DNA of 64,000 bases from Acidobacteriota bacterium (GTDB lineage: Bacteria > Acidobacteriota > Terriglobia > 20CM-2-55-15): NCBI GenBank assembly GCA_022821145.1, contig JAJEEE010000010.1:1-64000 (forward strand), given 5' to 3'. Below, one piece after another: positions 40,671 to 50,779 of this stretch; within the stretch, counting starts at the first letter, position 1, and the number at the start of each line of letters is the position of its first letter. Below the pieces are notes generated by a model that ran no database searches, was not told where the DNA came from, and saw only the letters and a program-made list of their open reading frames with translations. The position numbers and the translations under genes were made by a program.

Positions 40671-41869
40671 AGGCTCTGGCGCGCCCGAACCCCGTAGGGA
40701 ATCGAGACCAGGAAGAGGAAGAGCATCAGCACTTCGGAGTCGCCGAAGTTGTATTCGAACAGGCCGGCCGTCGTGAAGGCGACCAGCACCGACAGGCCGG
40801 CGACCCCCGTCCAGCGGGCGATTCCGTCGGCGGAACGCGCAAAGCGAACCATGTCCATCCCGATCCGGACGAGCAGCCACAGGAAGGCGGCCAGTCCCAG
40901 GAGACCGCGTTCGGCGGCGATCTGGAGAAAGTTGTTGTGCAGATGGCCCGTATAGAGGTCTTCGATGTCGTTCCCCCGGTAGTAGTCCGCGAACTCGAAG
41001 GCGACCCGTTCCGGCCCGACGCCGAACAGCGGGTCATCGCCCACCATCCGGGCCGCGACGGCGGCCATCTCGATGCGGCCGCTGTCGGGGGCGAACACGC
41101 CATCCGTGAAGCTCATCGCGACGCGGTTCCAGACCAGACCGGCGCCCAGGACCGCGATGGCGCCGATGGGAATCAGCACGCGCGCCATCCTCCGGAACGA
41201 CACGGAGACGGCCGAAACGCCGGTCGCGGCCAGCGCCCCGAGCCAGGCGCTCCGCGTAAAGCTGAACAGCAGGGAGGCGCCGATGAGCACCGCGCCGATC
41301 CGAAACAGGTTCAGGCTCAAGACCGCCAGGAGCGGGAGCACGAACGACCAGACCAGCATCTGTTCCCCGCTGAACGTCATCCAGTGACCCATGAATCCCG
41401 TGGCTCGCGCCAGCACCGTGGGATCGTCGGCCAGACTCCCGGTGGACCGGTAGACGGAATACTGGAGGCCGAACTGCACCAAGCCCGCGACGGCGGCGGC
41501 CGACGCCACCGCGATCGTCACCATGACGGTCTGCCGCAACCGCCGCTCACTGGTCACGAACGTCGCGGCCAGGACGCCCATCGAGAACAGGACGAACTTC
41601 CGCACGGGACCCAGCCCGACGGACGGGTCCGCCGACATCGCCAGCGATACCAGCGTTGCGGCCGCGAACGCCGCCAACGGCACGAAGTACGCCGGCCACC
41701 GGGGCGCGCGGGGACGCAGTATGAGCCACGCCGTCAAGGTGAGCGTCAGCAGGATCTGGGCCGCCGCGATGGAAACCAGCGTGGCCGCGCCCGTCGCGAG
41801 CGTAAGACGGAACATCCATTCGTCGGCGGTCGCCGTCATCGGGCGGGATTCTAACACCGCCGCGGACAA
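40664..41869 (-). CDS. O-antigen ligase/polymerase family membrane protein
   Basis: Multi-TM; GVGPERVAFEFADYY...HLHNNFLQIAAERGLLGLAAFLWLL (Wzy_C motif). Confidence 0.85.
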   Translation of the reverse strand: MSAAVLESRPMTATADEWMFRLTLATGAATLVSIAAAQILLTLTLTAWLILRPRAPRWPAYFVPLAAFAAATLVSLAMSADPSVGLGPVRKFVLFSMGVLAATFVTSERRLRQTVMVTIAVASAAAVAGLVQFGLQYSVYRSTGSLADDPTVLARATGFMGHWMTFSGEQMLVWSFVLPLLAVLSLNLFRIGAVLIGASLLFSFTRSAWLGALAATGVSAVSVSFRRMARVLIPIGAIAVLGAGLVWNRVAMSFTDGVFAPDSGRIEMAAVAARMVGDDPLFGVGPERVAFEFADYYRGNDIEDLYTGHLHNNFLQIAAERGLLGLAAFLWLLVRIGMDMVRFARSADGIARWTGVAGLSVLVAFTTAGLFEYNFGDSEVLMLFLFLVSIPYGVRARQSLW

Positions 41870-41878
41870 CGAATACCG

Positions 41879-41907
41879 TTGGTCCAGCCGGCTCCGGAAA
41901 CTACAAT
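41879..41907 (+). promoter_or_regulatory. Candidate promoter upstream of ankyrin gene (copy 1)
   Basis: TTGGTC - 17 bp - TACAAT. Confidence 0.4.
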
Positions 41908-41955
41908 GTCACATTGCCTCCGCACTGGCAGGGGCGCAACACACCTGGAGGATCC

Positions 41956-43518
41956 ATGTTTCCAGCCCGAAACGGCAGGCGCGCGACAGCGCTCGGCGCC
42001 GCGCTGGTCCTGGCCGCATCGCTTCCCGTCATGGCGCAGGCCCCGGAAACGCGGCTCGCCGACGCCGCGCGCGACCTGGACGTTGCGACCGTCCGGTCGC
42101 GGATTGCCGAAGGCGCCGACGCCAACGCGTTCGGGACCGACGGCACGCCCGCCCTGCACTGGTTCGTGCGCGTCGACGACCTGGAGACGGCAAGCTTCCT
42201 GGTGGAGGCGGGCGCCGACGCGACGCAGGCCAACCGTTACGGCGTGACGCCGCTCTACCTGGCGGCCGCGAACGGAAACGCCGCGACGATGGAGATGCTC
42301 CTCGACGCGGGCGCCGATCCGAACGCGGTCGATCCCACCGGCGAGACCGTGCTGATGACGGCGGTCCGCGTCGGGAAGGTCGACGCGGTCCGGCTTCTGC
42401 TCGACCGCGGGGCCGCCCTCGATGCGCGGGATCCCACCTACGAGCAGACCGCCCTGATGTTCGCGGTGAGAGGCGGCCATACCGAGGTGGTGCAATTGCT
42501 GATCGATCGCGGCGCCGATCCCGGCGTGACGACGCGAGTGGGGAACCCGCCCCGCTGGGTCCTGCCCAATTCGGTGCCGGGGTTCTCCTTCGGCGTGGGT
42601 ATCGTCCGCGGCGGTCTGCCCGAACGCGGCGTCCGCGATCCGATTCCGGGCGGGTTGTCGCCCCTGCACTACGCGGCGCGCGACAACCGCGTCCAGTCCG
42701 CGCGGATCCTGCTCGAGGCCGGCGCGGATATCGAGCAACGCGACCCCAACGACATCACGCCGCTGCTGATGGCGATCGGCAACAACCAACTGGAGACCGC
42801 GCGCTTCCTGATCGAGGCCGGCGCCGATGTCAACGTTTCGGACTGGTACGGGCGCACGCCGTTGTGGCAGGCCGTCGAGGTCCGCAACATGGACTTCGAC
42901 AACGCGTCGCTCGTGAACGGCGTCGACCGCGAACCGGTGCTGGAGTTGATCCTCACGCTGCTCGAATCCGGCGCCGATCCCAACTCGCGGTCGCGCGAGG
43001 CCATGCCCATCCGCAAGCACATGCTGCGGATCACGGGCACGCTGGCGTGGGTGGATTTCGTCGGCCAGACGCCGTTCATCACCGCGTCGCTGTCGGGCGA
43101 CCTGGACGTCATGCGCCTGTTGCTGGAACACGGCGCGGACCCCCATATCGCGACGGTCGAAGGCACGACGGCGCTGATGGCGGCGGCCGGCGTCAACTGG
43201 GTGGTCGACCAGACCTCCGACGAAGGCCCGGAAGCGCTCCTGGAAGCCGTCAAGCTTTGCCATGAGCTCGGAATGGACCTGAACGCCGCGAACTCGATGG
43301 GGATCACGGCCGTGATGGGCGCGGCCAACCGGGGCTCGAACGCCATCATCGAGTACCTGGTCGCCAACGGCGCGAGCCTGGACGCGGCGGACCAGCTGGG
43401 ACGGACGCCCCTGGACTGGGCCGGCGGCGTCTTCCTGGCCACGCACGCCGCGGTGCCCAAACCCGAATCGATGGCCTTGATCGAACGGCTCATGGCGGAG
43501 TCGACCGCCAATGAGTAG
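41956..43518 (+). CDS. Secreted ankyrin-repeat protein (module copy 1)
   Basis: Signal peptide MFPARNGRRATALGAALVLAASLPVMA; many ankyrin repeats (TPLYLAAANGNAATMEMLLDAGADPN). Confidence 0.9.
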   Translation: MFPARNGRRATALGAALVLAASLPVMAQAPETRLADAARDLDVATVRSRIAEGADANAFGTDGTPALHWFVRVDDLETASFLVEAGADATQANRYGVTPLYLAAANGNAATMEMLLDAGADPNAVDPTGETVLMTAVRVGKVDAVRLLLDRGAALDARDPTYEQTALMFAVRGGHTEVVQLLIDRGADPGVTTRVGNPPRWVLPNSVPGFSFGVGIVRGGLPERGVRDPIPGGLSPLHYAARDNRVQSARILLEAGADIEQRDPNDITPLLMAIGNNQLETARFLIEAGADVNVSDWYGRTPLWQAVEVRNMDFDNASLVNGVDREPVLELILTLLESGADPNSRSREAMPIRKHMLRITGTLAWVDFVGQTPFITASLSGDLDVMRLLLEHGADPHIATVEGTTALMAAAGVNWVVDQTSDEGPEALLEAVKLCHELGMDLNAANSMGITAVMGAANRGSNAIIEYLVANGASLDAADQLGRTPLDWAGGVFLATHAAVPKPESMALIERLMAESTANE

Positions 43519-45751
43519 CCGCATCCCGATCCTTCTGCTCCTGGTCTGGACGGCGCCCGTCGCATGGGGCCAGTCCGACCGCGATTTGCTGGACACCTAC
43601 TGTGTGGGGTGCCACAACCCCGAGGTCGGCGCCGGCGGGCTGGCCTTCGACGCGTACGACGTCGAGAATGTCGGGGACCACGCCGAGGTCTGGGAAACCG
43701 TCGTGACGAAGCTCCGGACCGGGATGATGCCTCCCAGCGGCGCGCGCCGGCCGGAACGCGCCGTGCTCGACGGGTTCGCGGCCCGGCTCGAGGCGCGGCT
43801 CGATTCGGCCGCCGCCCAGGTTCCCGAGCCCGGGAACCCGGCCCTGCACCGCCTGAACCGGACCGAGTACGCCAACGCCGTGCGCGACCTGCTGGCATTG
43901 GACGTGGACGCCACGCGGCTGCTGCCGGCCGACGACGCCGCCGAAGGGTTCGACAACATCGCCGACGTCCTGGGCGTCTCGCCCTCGCTGGTTCAGGGTT
44001 ACGTGTCGGCGGCCATGAAGCTGAGCCGGTTCGCGGTGGGCGACCTGACGTTGCCGCCGACGCGCACGACCTACACGGCCCCGGAGGGGTTCGAGCAGGA
44101 TCGGCACATCGACGGATTGCCCCTGGGCACGCGGGGCGGCATGGTGATCGAGCACACCTTCCCGCTGGACGCCGAGTACGAGTTCACGGTGGGCGGCGGG
44201 CGGGGCGGTCCGCCGATCGACGTGACGATCGACGGACAACGGGTCGAAGCGCAGAACTTGCGCCGGTTCCGGATACCGGTCCAGGCCGGACCGCACCGGA
44301 TCGGCGTCGCGCTCATCGACCGCGTGCGCTCCGCCGGCGTCGACGGCATCTACTCGGTCTACACGGTCGGCGGCGCCGTCTCGAGCGTGTCCATCAACGG
44401 CCCCTTCGACGCCACGGGCCGCGGCGACACGCCGAGCCGGCAACGGATCTTCGTGTGTTACCCGGCGAACGCGGAGGCGGAGGAACCCTGCGCCGAGGAG
44501 ATCCTGGCCCGGTTGGCGCGGCGGGCCTTCCGCCGGCCGGTGTCCGCGGAGGAAACCGCGCAACTGATGCGGTTCTACCGGCAGGGACGGGACGCCGGCG
44601 GTTTTGAAGTCGGCATCCAGCAGGCGCTGGCGCGCATCCTGGTCGCGCCGCGGTTCCTGTACCGGTTCGAGGAGGAACCGCCCGACGTGGCCCAGGGCGG
44701 GGTCTATTCGATCGGCGACTTCGAGCTCGCATCCCGGCTATCGTTCTTCCTGTGGAGCTCCATACCCGACGACGCGCTCCTGGACGCAGCCGCCCGAGGC
44801 ACGCTCCACGAACCCGACGTGCTCGAAGCGCAGGTCCGCCGGATGCTGGCGGACCCCAAGTCGGATGCGCTCATCGACAACTTCGCCGGCCAGTGGCTCT
44901 ATCTGCGGGAGCTGGCCAACGTCCAGCCCGAGTCCGACGTCTTCGACGAGAACCTGCGGCAGTCCTTCACGCGCGAAACCGAGTTGCTGTTCGAAACGAT
45001 CCTGCGCGAGGAACGGAGCATCCTCGACCTGCTGGCCGCGGACTTCACGTTCGTCGACCAGCGCCTGGCCGAGCACTACGGGATCCCGGACATCCGCGGC
45101 AGCTATTTCCGCCGGATCACGCGCGAGGACGACGACCCGCGCCGCGGGCTGATCGGACACGGAAGCATCCTGGCGGCCACGTCGGTCGCGAACCGGACGT
45201 CGCCGGTCAACCGCGGAAAGTGGATTCTCGAGAACATCCTGGGAACGCCCGCGCCGGAACCGCCGCCGGGCGTGGAGACGACCCTGGACCCCGATCCCGA
45301 AGCCGCCGCCCCGACAACGCTGCGCGAACGGTTGGAGTCGCACCGGGCGAACCCGGTCTGCGCCTCCTGCCACCAGCTCATGGACCCGATCGGATTCGCC
45401 CTGGAGAACTTCGACCTCGTCGGGGCATGGCGCGATTTCGAAGCCGGATCCCCGATCGACGCGACGGCCGTGATGGTGGATGGAACCGAGCTCGGCAATC
45501 CGTCGGACCTGCGCGAGGCGCTGTTGTCCCGGCCGGAGGCTTTCGTGACGTCGGCGACGCGCAAACTGATGACCTACGCGCTGGGACGCGCCGTCGACCA
45601 TCACGACATGCCGGCCGTACGGTCCGTGGTCCGGGCGGCGGCCGACGACAACTACCGGCTGTCGTCGCTCATTTCCGGGATCGTCGAAAGCATGCCGTTC
45701 CGCATGCGAACGAAGGGAGCCCCGGAGGAACCCGGCGCCGAAGCGCCATGA
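43511..45751 (+). CDS. DUF1592/DUF1588/DUF1585-type protein with cytochrome c-like motifs (module copy 1)
   Basis: YCVGCHNPE, NRTEYANAVRDLLAL, ASRLSFFLWSSIPDD, CASCHQLMDPIGFALENFD. Confidence 0.92.
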   Translation: MSSRIPILLLLVWTAPVAWGQSDRDLLDTYCVGCHNPEVGAGGLAFDAYDVENVGDHAEVWETVVTKLRTGMMPPSGARRPERAVLDGFAARLEARLDSAAAQVPEPGNPALHRLNRTEYANAVRDLLALDVDATRLLPADDAAEGFDNIADVLGVSPSLVQGYVSAAMKLSRFAVGDLTLPPTRTTYTAPEGFEQDRHIDGLPLGTRGGMVIEHTFPLDAEYEFTVGGGRGGPPIDVTIDGQRVEAQNLRRFRIPVQAGPHRIGVALIDRVRSAGVDGIYSVYTVGGAVSSVSINGPFDATGRGDTPSRQRIFVCYPANAEAEEPCAEEILARLARRAFRRPVSAEETAQLMRFYRQGRDAGGFEVGIQQALARILVAPRFLYRFEEEPPDVAQGGVYSIGDFELASRLSFFLWSSIPDDALLDAAARGTLHEPDVLEAQVRRMLADPKSDALIDNFAGQWLYLRELANVQPESDVFDENLRQSFTRETELLFETILREERSILDLLAADFTFVDQRLAEHYGIPDIRGSYFRRITREDDDPRRGLIGHGSILAATSVANRTSPVNRGKWILENILGTPAPEPPPGVETTLDPDPEAAAPTTLRERLESHRANPVCASCHQLMDPIGFALENFDLVGAWRDFEAGSPIDATAVMVDGTELGNPSDLREALLSRPEAFVTSATRKLMTYALGRAVDHHDMPAVRSVVRAAADDNYRLSSLISGIVESMPFRMRTKGAPEEPGAEAP

Positions 45752-45819
45752 CTCGTATCGCTTTGTCGAAACCGCCAAATCCCTTAAGATAGGCGGCACG
45801 CATCGAGGAGGTCCGAACC

Positions 45820-47145
45820 ATGGCAGCATTCGTCGAGAAGAAGCATCTCTCACGCCGCACGTTCATGCGCGGCGCCGGCGTGGCCGTGGCCTTGCCGATG
45901 CTCGAGTCGATGGTGCCCGCCGCCACGCCGATGGGGCAGGCCGCCGCACCGAAGAACCGGCTCGGCGCGATCTATTTCCCCCACGGCGCGACGATGGCCA
46001 AGTGGACGCCGGCCGCCGACGGCGCCGGATTCGAGTTCTCCGAGATCCTGCAGCCCCTGGAACCGTTCCGCGACAGCGTCAACGTGATCAGCGATCTGCG
46101 GCATCCCATGGCGTACGGCAGCGGGTCGGCGACGGCCAACCACAACCGGTCATCGGCCGTCTTTCTCAGCGGCGCCTTCGCCGAAACCGGACCGCAGGCC
46201 TACCTCGGCGTCACGATGGACCAGGTGGCGGCCCGGCGCATCGGGCAGGAAACGCCGCTGCCCTCGGTGGAAATGTCGATCGAGGACAGCAGCCTGAGTT
46301 GCGGCGAGGGCATGAGCTGCGCCTACCGGAACACGATCTCCTGGCAGTCGGCCACTTCGCCGTTGCCGATGGAAAACAACCCGCAGGTCATCTTCGAGCG
46401 CCTCTTCGGCGACGGCAGCACCGAAGAACAACGCACGGCCCGCCGCCAGCAGTCCCTCAGCCTGCTGGACGACGTTCTGGGCGAAGTGAACGACCTCCGG
46501 GGCCGGCTCCCCGCGGCCGACAACCGCCGCCTGGACCAGTACCTGACCGACGTGCGCGAAATCGAGCGCCGGATCGAACGCGTGGGACAGCAGGTGTCCA
46601 CCGGCATCGCGGTGCCCGACGCGCCGGTGGGCATTCCCCAGGACTTCGAAGAGCACATGCACTTGATGTTCGACCTGTGGGTTCTGGCGTGGCAGGCCGA
46701 CATCACCCGCATCACGACGCTGCTGATGTCGAAAGAACTCTCCAACGCGGTCTATCCGAACAGCGGCGTCCGCGATTCGTTCCACACGCTGTCGCACCAC
46801 TCCCACAACCAGGAGAACAAGGACCGGTTCGCGGTCCTGAACAACTACCACGTCGGCGTCTTCACGTACCTGCTCGAGAAGCTGCGCGCGACGCCGGACG
46901 GCGACGGCGACCTGCTGCGGAACTCCATGGTGCTCTACGGCAGCGGGATCAGCGACGGCAACGAGCACAACCACGACCCGCTCCCGGTCATCCTGGCCGG
47001 CCGCGCCTCGGGCCGCCTCGAGACGGGACGCCACATGCGCAACCCGTCGGGAACGACCATGTCCAACCTGTTGCTGGCGATGCTGCACAAGCTGGGCATC
47101 GAAGAGGAAAGCTTCGGCGACAGCACCGAGGTGATGTCGATCTAG
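45820..47145 (+). CDS. DUF1552 domain protein (module copy 1)
   Basis: LSRRTFMRGAGVAVALPMLESM twin-arginine-like N-terminus; paralog of 56860..58242. Confidence 0.92.
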   Translation: MAAFVEKKHLSRRTFMRGAGVAVALPMLESMVPAATPMGQAAAPKNRLGAIYFPHGATMAKWTPAADGAGFEFSEILQPLEPFRDSVNVISDLRHPMAYGSGSATANHNRSSAVFLSGAFAETGPQAYLGVTMDQVAARRIGQETPLPSVEMSIEDSSLSCGEGMSCAYRNTISWQSATSPLPMENNPQVIFERLFGDGSTEEQRTARRQQSLSLLDDVLGEVNDLRGRLPAADNRRLDQYLTDVREIERRIERVGQQVSTGIAVPDAPVGIPQDFEEHMHLMFDLWVLAWQADITRITTLLMSKELSNAVYPNSGVRDSFHTLSHHSHNQENKDRFAVLNNYHVGVFTYLLEKLRATPDGDGDLLRNSMVLYGSGISDGNEHNHDPLPVILAGRASGRLETGRHMRNPSGTTMSNLLLAMLHKLGIEEESFGDSTEVMSI

Positions 47146-47438
47146 GGCCCCGCCGTGACAGGCCGCGGCGCCCGATCGGCGACGCACTGCGGCCGGGCAG
47201 CATAGCCGGAGGCGCATGCCTGCCGGCCCGTCCACACTCCACGCGGCCTGTCGACCTCGCAGTCTACCCGTCTCGGTACGACATGCACCGCAACCCGAGG
47301 CGCCTTGCCGTAACGGAGCCGTCCGTTTACCGCAAAGCCTGGCGGTTATGTCGGCGACTTGCCACGCGATGACGCAACGAGCGTGGCGAAGGGACCCTGC
47401 AGATTCGTTCCGTGACATCGTTGACAGGTCGTCCGTTC

Positions 47439-47663
47439 ATGGACAAGAATCGGCGTAGGCGTGTCACGACCAACAACGACTCAAGGGAACGTGACGAACT
47501 GCTGGCGAAAGCCGTTCATGAGTTGACTCGGCAGTCCAGGGAGGCCGATCGCATTCCACTCACCAATGAGTTTCGCATGGCACGCGAAAAAGCAGTTGAA
47601 GGAATCCAGAGAAGGAACGTCAGGAGTACACGAAATGGCGGACAGGAAACAGTTTGTGGGTGA
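47439..47663 (+). CDS. Small hypothetical protein (74 aa)
   Basis: ORF MDKNRRRRVTTNNDSRERDELL...; overlaps next small ORF. Confidence 0.35.
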   Translation: MDKNRRRRVTTNNDSRERDELLAKAVHELTRQSREADRIPLTNEFRMAREKAVEGIQRRNVRSTRNGGQETVCG

Positions 47664-47844
47664 CATGTCCGTTGACCCCAGACTGCGAGCGTTGCTCGAT
47701 TCGTCGGCAGAAGTCAACGTGACCGAGGAAGACTTGAGAGAACAGAGAATCAGTTTTGCTTTTGGGAACGCTCCGGTCGACGCGAAGGACATTACCAAAG
47801 AAAGCGTCCGGCTAGCCTCCAAGAATCTTCGCTTGCGACGCTAG
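47635..47844 (+). CDS. Small hypothetical protein (69 aa)
   Basis: ORF MADRKQFVGDMSVDPRLRALLDSSAEVNVTEEDLREQRISFAFGNAP... Confidence 0.4.
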   Translation: MADRKQFVGDMSVDPRLRALLDSSAEVNVTEEDLREQRISFAFGNAPVDAKDITKESVRLASKNLRLRR

Positions 47845-48614
47845 ACGGACACCGCCAGTTCCGCGCTCCTCCATAAACTTTCTCCATGTCGATTCGCGAG
47901 AGAGAGCATCCCCAACTCTACCTGTGCCGCCCATCGGATCGTGCGCCGTCATCTGGCGCGCGTTGTCGCGGTCGGCGAACTCGTCGAAGTACAACGTGCG
48001 AGTCAATTAGTCCGTCCCAAGAATTCGTCAGTTCCAAAAGAACAGGGAGGGTATCGGGACAACACAGTGTTTCCGGCGGCTTGATCGGAAACCAACCTAG
48101 CCCTATGAAATCCAGACCGACGTCATGAACCGACGAAAGACAGTGACATCTTTCGGAAAGCTGCGACGCGACCAATGCGAAAACGGACCGACGGCGTCAG
48201 CGAGGAGAAATCCTCCCTGTCGTGCTCCGCCGTCTCGGCAATCGACCAGATCCGCGCGGTGTCCTCTTCGGCGAAGAGTCTTCGAAACACGCGATCCCGT
48301 GAACACCTCCGAAATCGATGGGAATACACTACCTAGGGCCGGCTGGACCCGGGCCGCGCCTGGATCGTCGCCAGTCCCGCCGTCGAAATCCCCAGCCCGC
48401 CGACAACGACAAAAAATCGATTTGAGTTTCGCACCTTCCGTCACCGAACCTCCCTCCGCTGCAGCGTCCCAATCGGCCCTCCGATACCGATTCTGGCATG
48501 GGCACCGCAGATAAAGTGCCCGGTTCCCGCTCCCATTCTCGAAACGTCCCAGGCATGCCGAATTCTCAGCGATGTCGGCATACAGTTCCGAATCTCGGAA
48601 CACTCGGACGGCCG

Positions 48615-50384
48615 CTAGTGTGACCGGTCCCGCCGAATCGCCTCATAGAAGCTCTCTGAGTGAATCTTCGTAACCTTCGACAGAGCACGCCGAGCAGCAA
48701 TGACGACATCACCGTGAAACTCGGAAAAGGCGAAGACTCGGACATTATAGCGAAAATGTGTATAGGCCTGAGTCCATTGACCGATTGGGAAGACCAGTGT
48801 CAACGGTATTCCGGTCTCTTCGTTAGTGCGCCTTACTACTAGTTCATTGACATCTTCGAAAGTAGGGGGTCTCGGGACATCGAGCCATACACCCGCCTTT
48901 ACCAACGCCTCGTCGGCATTAGCCGCCATGCCGGCCCGCATATTCAGAAGTTCCTCCCCGATATTTCTCTGGACCTCGTCCACGATACGTTCCCGATTCG
49001 CCTTGTCCTGCAGAGCCGTCAAAAAATTGGTCACCAACGCCCTCTCCGCATGGCTCGGGACAGATCCGTTGATTCCATAGACTTCACGCGGCAAAACGCG
49101 ATTGCGGATTCTATAAAGATATTGCTGAAGAACCGCGTCCGTCGGTTCCGCCGCCAAGTCTCCGCCGATCGCCGCATCGCTCATGCCGAGAAAAAAAGTC
49201 ACAATGTCATCGTCAGACGTGCCGTGGCGTTGCCACATGTCAACCTTACGCTCCAATGCCCTCTTCAGAAGACCTTCCGCCGCACGAACCTTTGGATGAT
49301 GGTAGATGTAGCTGAACAACATCAACTTGCAGATGACAATCTGCTCAATCGCGTTCATACCCTCTTTTGGAAGTCTAAGCCGATACGTGTCGTAGAAAGG
49401 AAATGAATTTGACGAGTTCTTGGGAGAGCGGCTGACTGAGTGTCCGGCGGCGTTGTACAGCGCCTCAAGGCGATCTTCACCGTCCGCCAGCGTTTCCTTT
49501 TCGATCCGGATGGAATAAAGATACCTTTCCAAGTCATATCGTAAGGGCAGTCCGGCGTTAGCGGCGTCTCGAAGAAGATAGTCGAGCTTGTCGGAATCGA
49601 ATCCGGAGGAAACGATGTCGGCGATGAATTGAAAGAAGGGGTGGTCGCTTCGTCCAACGAGAAATAGTGCCACCCGCACGAGATTGACCGGCCCTTCGTA
49701 CTCCTTCGGTGTGCCAGACTTCAAACGCCTCGATTGAGCACTGCTCAACAGCCCTGTCACTCCGTCCGAAAGGGCAACACAGAACGAGATTACTTCGCCC
49801 GCTCCTTTGGACTTTCCGGTCAGACGTGACAGTTCAAGCGATGCCGCTTTGAGAGGCGACAACTTCTCGTACACTAATTCGGAAGTATGGCTAAACAGAC
49901 TGTGGCCGACGTCGTGCAACAGTGCAGCGAGCCTCAGCTCTTGCTTGAGTTGAAGTATGCGGAGATCCGTGTCGCCGCCTACCGGAATGCTATTGAGAAT
50001 CGTCTCGATCTCGCCGCGGGACCGAGTCAGCAAGGCGTCGAAGGTGCGGGAGGCAACGGTCATTACGCCGACACAATGCTCGAAGCGAGTATGACGAGCG
50101 GAAGGATACACGTGGTACGCCAAGCCGACTTGATGGATGTCGCGTAACCGTTGAAAGATTGGAGAGTCTATTAACACCAGTTCGCGCCAGCTGAGGGTAT
50201 TCGTGCCCCATAGATTGTCGTGTACTACTTTCGATGTCTTCACGGGAAGCACCGGGTGGACCGCTTCCGGGCCGAAGAATTCGGGATGTGCCGTCTCGAA
50301 GTACCGATCCACTAAACGCGAAATGTGCGCCAGAGCTGGAAGGTCCTTGAGAAACGCAGCGCGGTTCATCGAAGGGGTTATCAC
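48615..50384 (-). CDS. HD-domain phosphohydrolase (COG1078/dGTPase-like)
   Basis: RHTRFEHCVGVM, LAALLHDVGHSLFSH and SDKLDYLLRDA motifs; GTG start overlaps upstream stop (GTGA); alternative ATG at 50369. Confidence 0.85.
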   Translation of the reverse strand: MITPSMNRAAFLKDLPALAHISRLVDRYFETAHPEFFGPEAVHPVLPVKTSKVVHDNLWGTNTLSWRELVLIDSPIFQRLRDIHQVGLAYHVYPSARHTRFEHCVGVMTVASRTFDALLTRSRGEIETILNSIPVGGDTDLRILQLKQELRLAALLHDVGHSLFSHTSELVYEKLSPLKAASLELSRLTGKSKGAGEVISFCVALSDGVTGLLSSAQSRRLKSGTPKEYEGPVNLVRVALFLVGRSDHPFFQFIADIVSSGFDSDKLDYLLRDAANAGLPLRYDLERYLYSIRIEKETLADGEDRLEALYNAAGHSVSRSPKNSSNSFPFYDTYRLRLPKEGMNAIEQIVICKLMLFSYIYHHPKVRAAEGLLKRALERKVDMWQRHGTSDDDIVTFFLGMSDAAIGGDLAAEPTDAVLQQYLYRIRNRVLPREVYGINGSVPSHAERALVTNFLTALQDKANRERIVDEVQRNIGEELLNMRAGMAANADEALVKAGVWLDVPRPPTFEDVNELVVRRTNEETGIPLTLVFPIGQWTQAYTHFRYNVRVFAFSEFHGDVVIAARRALSKVTKIHSESFYEAIRRDRSH

Positions 50385-50779
50385 GCACCGGGGGAAAACT
50401 GTTGCTTGGCCAACGAAACGGCTTCTTTCAGGAATCGTTTGGTGCCGTCGGGGAGGTCCTCGGTCTCTTGAGACCACAAGTCAGCGACAGCATTAGGGAG
50501 CGTTATCGTGTCGTAGTGGGGATTCGCGGCAGAAACGCTAGCATTCCAGTGCAGTGCTTGCAGGAAGTCCGTCAGTTCTTGACACTTTGGGTATGGACCA
50601 TCCCAATTGAAACAGAGGTGAGCGAGAAATTCCGGCTTGCCCTGTGCGTCACGGCGCTTCAACTGGTAAAACAAGGCATGCCATGGCTCCTCGTCCTTGA
50701 AGGGCATAGCAACGCTCGCCTTCTGCATTGCGGCAGCGATCTGCTTTACCAATTCACCCAGAGACATTTCGAGATTCAT
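50381..50779 (-). CDS. Small protein of unknown function (132 aa), coupled to HD phosphohydrolase
   Basis: ORF with GAGGAG SD 5 nt before ATG; 4-nt GTGA overlap with next gene. Confidence 0.75.
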   Translation of the reverse strand: MNLEMSLGELVKQIAAAMQKASVAMPFKDEEPWHALFYQLKRRDAQGKPEFLAHLCFNWDGPYPKCQELTDFLQALHWNASVSAANPHYDTITLPNAVADLWSQETEDLPDGTKRFLKEAVSLAKQQFSPGA

